Assembly: GCA_964411985.1 (NCBI GenBank)
Contig: CAYPNF010000030.1
Location: forward strand, 1-64,000
DNA length: 64,000 bases
Origin: CAYPNF01 sp964411985
GTDB taxonomy: Bacteria > Verrucomicrobiota > Verrucomicrobiia > Limisphaerales > J093
Direction of reading: 5' to 3'
Part shown: piece after piece, positions 63,201-64,000 of the stretch
How the letters are laid out: every line of letters starts with the position of its first letter
Position numbering within the stretch: position 1 is the first letter of the stretch
Notes under the pieces: generated by a model
Told to the model about the DNA's origin: nothing
What the model saw: the letters and a program-made list of their open reading frames with translations, nothing else
Databases searched by the model: none
Made by a program: the position numbers and the translations under genes

Positions 63201-64000
63201 GTTCTGGGTTGCAACGGAAAACGCATCGGCCTCGGCATGCAATATATGGCTTTACGATGCCGCCACAGCCGCGCTCGCGAACGTGACCGGGTTTGTGGGA
63301 AATGACGCCCATCAACCCGTCAATAATGCCCGGTCTGGAGCCGATTTTGGCAATGGCCTGCTCGTTTGGGAAGAAACCACCTATTCATGGCTTACCACTG
63401 TCACCAAGCCCCGCTGGGAGGAGTCCACCCCGCGCACTTCCATCGCAACACCTGGCACCTCACTCACACCCAGTGTGGTGCGGACCCGCGGGGTGAGCAG
63501 TCCCTCCGCTGACGGACCTCGGTTCATCTTCGTAGACTCAGATACCGAAGGTTATGGTCAGGTATTCCTGTGGGATAGCGGGATTGTCACCCAAGTCACA
63601 ACGGAGAAAGTCGATCACGGCTACAACTCAGCCCCGGCATTGAGCGGAAACCGAATTGTCTACGATAAGGAAAACAGAATCGGACTCTTTCTCTACGACC
63701 TCACGACAAAACAGGAGTCATTGATAACGTCCGACGGGAATGGCTTTGGCGGAAAGGACTTGGAGGGCGTGCGGATGGACGGGAACACGGTGACGTGGCA
63801 TGCCAAGGATGCTGCGACGGGCAAATACAGGGTCTACTTCACCCTACTTCAGCAAGCGGATGTTTCAGTGTCCTCCCAAAGTATCCAGGTGAGCAACCTG
63901 CAGGCCAAAGAGGGGGAGCCAATCGGCGTGACGGTGCTTGTAAGGAATATCACGCAGGTCCCGGCGTCAGGAGACATTGCTGTGAGACTCTTCGATGGCG
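60202..64000 (+). CDS. Secreted alpha/beta-hydrolase (lipase-like) with CARDB and TolB-like domains (3' partial)
   Basis: ATG 60202 opens a frame that stays open to the window end (over 1266 residues). A signal peptide is clear (LSFVSLLLLCLWPTFLPVSG). Residues about 35-290 form an alpha/beta-hydrolase fold with VVTHGFAST (oxyanion region), the nucleophile elbow HLIGHSRGGSLV (Ser near residue 156), an Asp candidate in VTTLDPHP and a His candidate in HQNVHLWYHG. Next comes a segment with repeated-strand text (GGQVSPSGANWYERGAS). CARDB-like adhesion modules follow (GDGDGVPEAGESVEMRI; VNVSVVNSGSAVLSV). Near 62860-63800 a TolB-like beta-propeller appears (SGNIVVWCDRRAGNSDIYG, SGNLVAWNDTRN). The last visible part is another CARDB module. 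Likely a secreted esterase or lipase; substrate unknown. Confidence 0.85.
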   Translation, partial: MKTIMLTHTLTKQLSFVSLLLLCLWPTFLPVSGAGVTVVTHGFASTALDGWLPAMSHDIGMHVDGNASFYTLVVDVPSPDSVQLAVRVDSTFWVPFRESTSGEIIVNLDWSVISRIVPPGYNYYTPQISEALVDWITTSGLFNGATLAEMPLHLIGHSRGGSLVCELARLLGQRGIWVDQVTTLDPHPLVRDADALIYSNVRYADNYYQVIDSIEDLTRGFAWGERVDGAINRRLLSLAGGCVDGTGLFALHQNVHLWYHGTISSVTPLYDTSCLLEEAQRADWYTQSENRGMNAGFKFTRLGRGPRDAAGPSRYAALRTPLPDMAPTDQLWPNVEIQGLSMDMSVVQGEPLTMTVELEGHNNNAVIDFGFDADGNPYNGAITVGSVNASSVRSDRLQYASRTDMLQPGTTYRAYAKITNGKYTRYYYAPGKITAVQLPPDQVMVGASAGAGGQVSPSGANWYERGASLTFKATPESNYQVDGWYLDGVLVQVAGSSYLLPDVQGNHSLSVTFGFVPPPPIEGSDITRNAKVEWTDTLPGGDGDGVPEAGESVEMRITLRNSSAESVENVRAALSSNLGNVRFSEPDVGYGGLSPGQEKRGAAFRMFFDLASQTDVSFHLHVTYTKGGLDYYRDWSFTESVLDPKSGGPRFMLDRVALDDSTSGNNNQQLESGEKAYFAMYLKNSGNADATDVLAELQNVRPLIEISEGTEPYPDLGAGGDGQPPLLGGTWLVRVPRTIVGPVAADLVVTYGPSQVKQTNSVTLFDVKPEKWLSVVPDAFYFGVAVPPQEVTVNVSVVNSGSAVLSVTAVSPSMPDTTWTGDPLPWSIPVGGKRDIVVTVTTAGLQGAIQRELVIASDGRPAQTGYDRIRISGLVSSTQPVYELPTLTMSGGSGDLDLSGNIVVWCDRRAGNSDIYGYDISTGVEFPICTNPASQYRPRISGNLVAWNDTRNWADWPNTPSRMDIYGYDLNSRREFPVSTDPGDEELIGVDHGKIAFRRQFWVATENASASACNIWLYDAATAALANVTGFVGNDAHQPVNNARSGADFGNGLLVWEETTYSWLTTVTKPRWEESTPRTSIATPGTSLTPSVVRTRGVSSPSADGPRFIFVDSDTEGYGQVFLWDSGIVTQVTTEKVDHGYNSAPALSGNRIVYDKENRIGLFLYDLTTKQESLITSDGNGFGGKDLEGVRMDGNTVTWHAKDAATGKYRVYFTLLQQADVSVSSQSIQVSNLQAKEGEPIGVTVLVRNITQVPASGDIAVRLFDG

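Noticed and set aside
1..64000. CRISPR array, rRNA or tRNA genes
   Set aside because: No regularly spaced direct repeats and no conserved rRNA or tRNA arms were seen on either strand by eye; a covariance-model scan would be decisive.

Overview
The window looks like chromosome from a Verrucomicrobiota-type bacterium. The support is the gene mix: large exported proteins built from FG-GAP/VCBS, ASPIC/UnbV, Ig-like, LamG-like and LVIVD repeats with short C-terminal tails ending in (F/L)(Y/F)RLVK; membrane-anchored Ser/Thr kinases with large extracytoplasmic WD40 or FG-GAP domains; and ECF-type sigma factors encoded directly upstream of those kinases. I saw no rRNA, tRNA or CRISPR array. The phylum call is inference from protein families and style, not from a marker gene.

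Layout. 1-10780 (+): four consecutive large exported proteins, one FG-GAP/ASPIC protein cut by the left edge and three LVIVD-repeat paralogues. 11208-13394 (-): RecD2 helicase. 13472-18223: small genes (a conserved hypothetical, a zinc-ribbon microprotein, a twin-arginine-type exported protein, a helical protein) and a cytoplasmic LVIVD protein. 18954-20581: two divergent metallophosphoesterases. 21022-22134: an IS630-type element whose transposase carries an in-frame TGA. 22288-27019 (-): a three-gene cluster of a large uncharacterised protein, a MoxR-like AAA ATPase and a metallopeptidase-like/VWA protein. 28043-32778 (-): a YhaO/YhaN (Mre11/Rad50-like) nuclease-ATPase pair with an ATGA overlap.

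About 32.8-45 kb is an accessory belt rich in broken genes. It holds a metallophosphoesterase tail, a kinase-fold gene spread over three frames, an AbiE-like nucleotidyltransferase/winged-helix pair with a palindromic operator, a gene split by TGA, a sialidase-type fragment, a 994-residue tyrosine-recombinase-like protein with a very long C-terminal extension, and a wrecked WYL-type regulator.

45-60 kb is a signalling region. An ECF sigma factor, a 64-residue protein and two tandem WD40 receptor kinases are followed by a truncated third kinase copy, all on +, then a hybrid histidine kinase. Converging from the other side is a second set: sigma factor, 178-residue protein and FG-GAP receptor kinase on -. 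The repeated order sigma factor, small protein, membrane kinase is the best candidate for an undescribed system. The inferred logic is that an extracytoplasmic propeller senses a signal, a cytoplasmic kinase transmits it, the small protein links, and the sigma factor changes transcription.

60202 to the right edge (+): a large secreted alpha/beta-hydrolase with CARDB-like and TolB-like propeller domains, cut by the window end.
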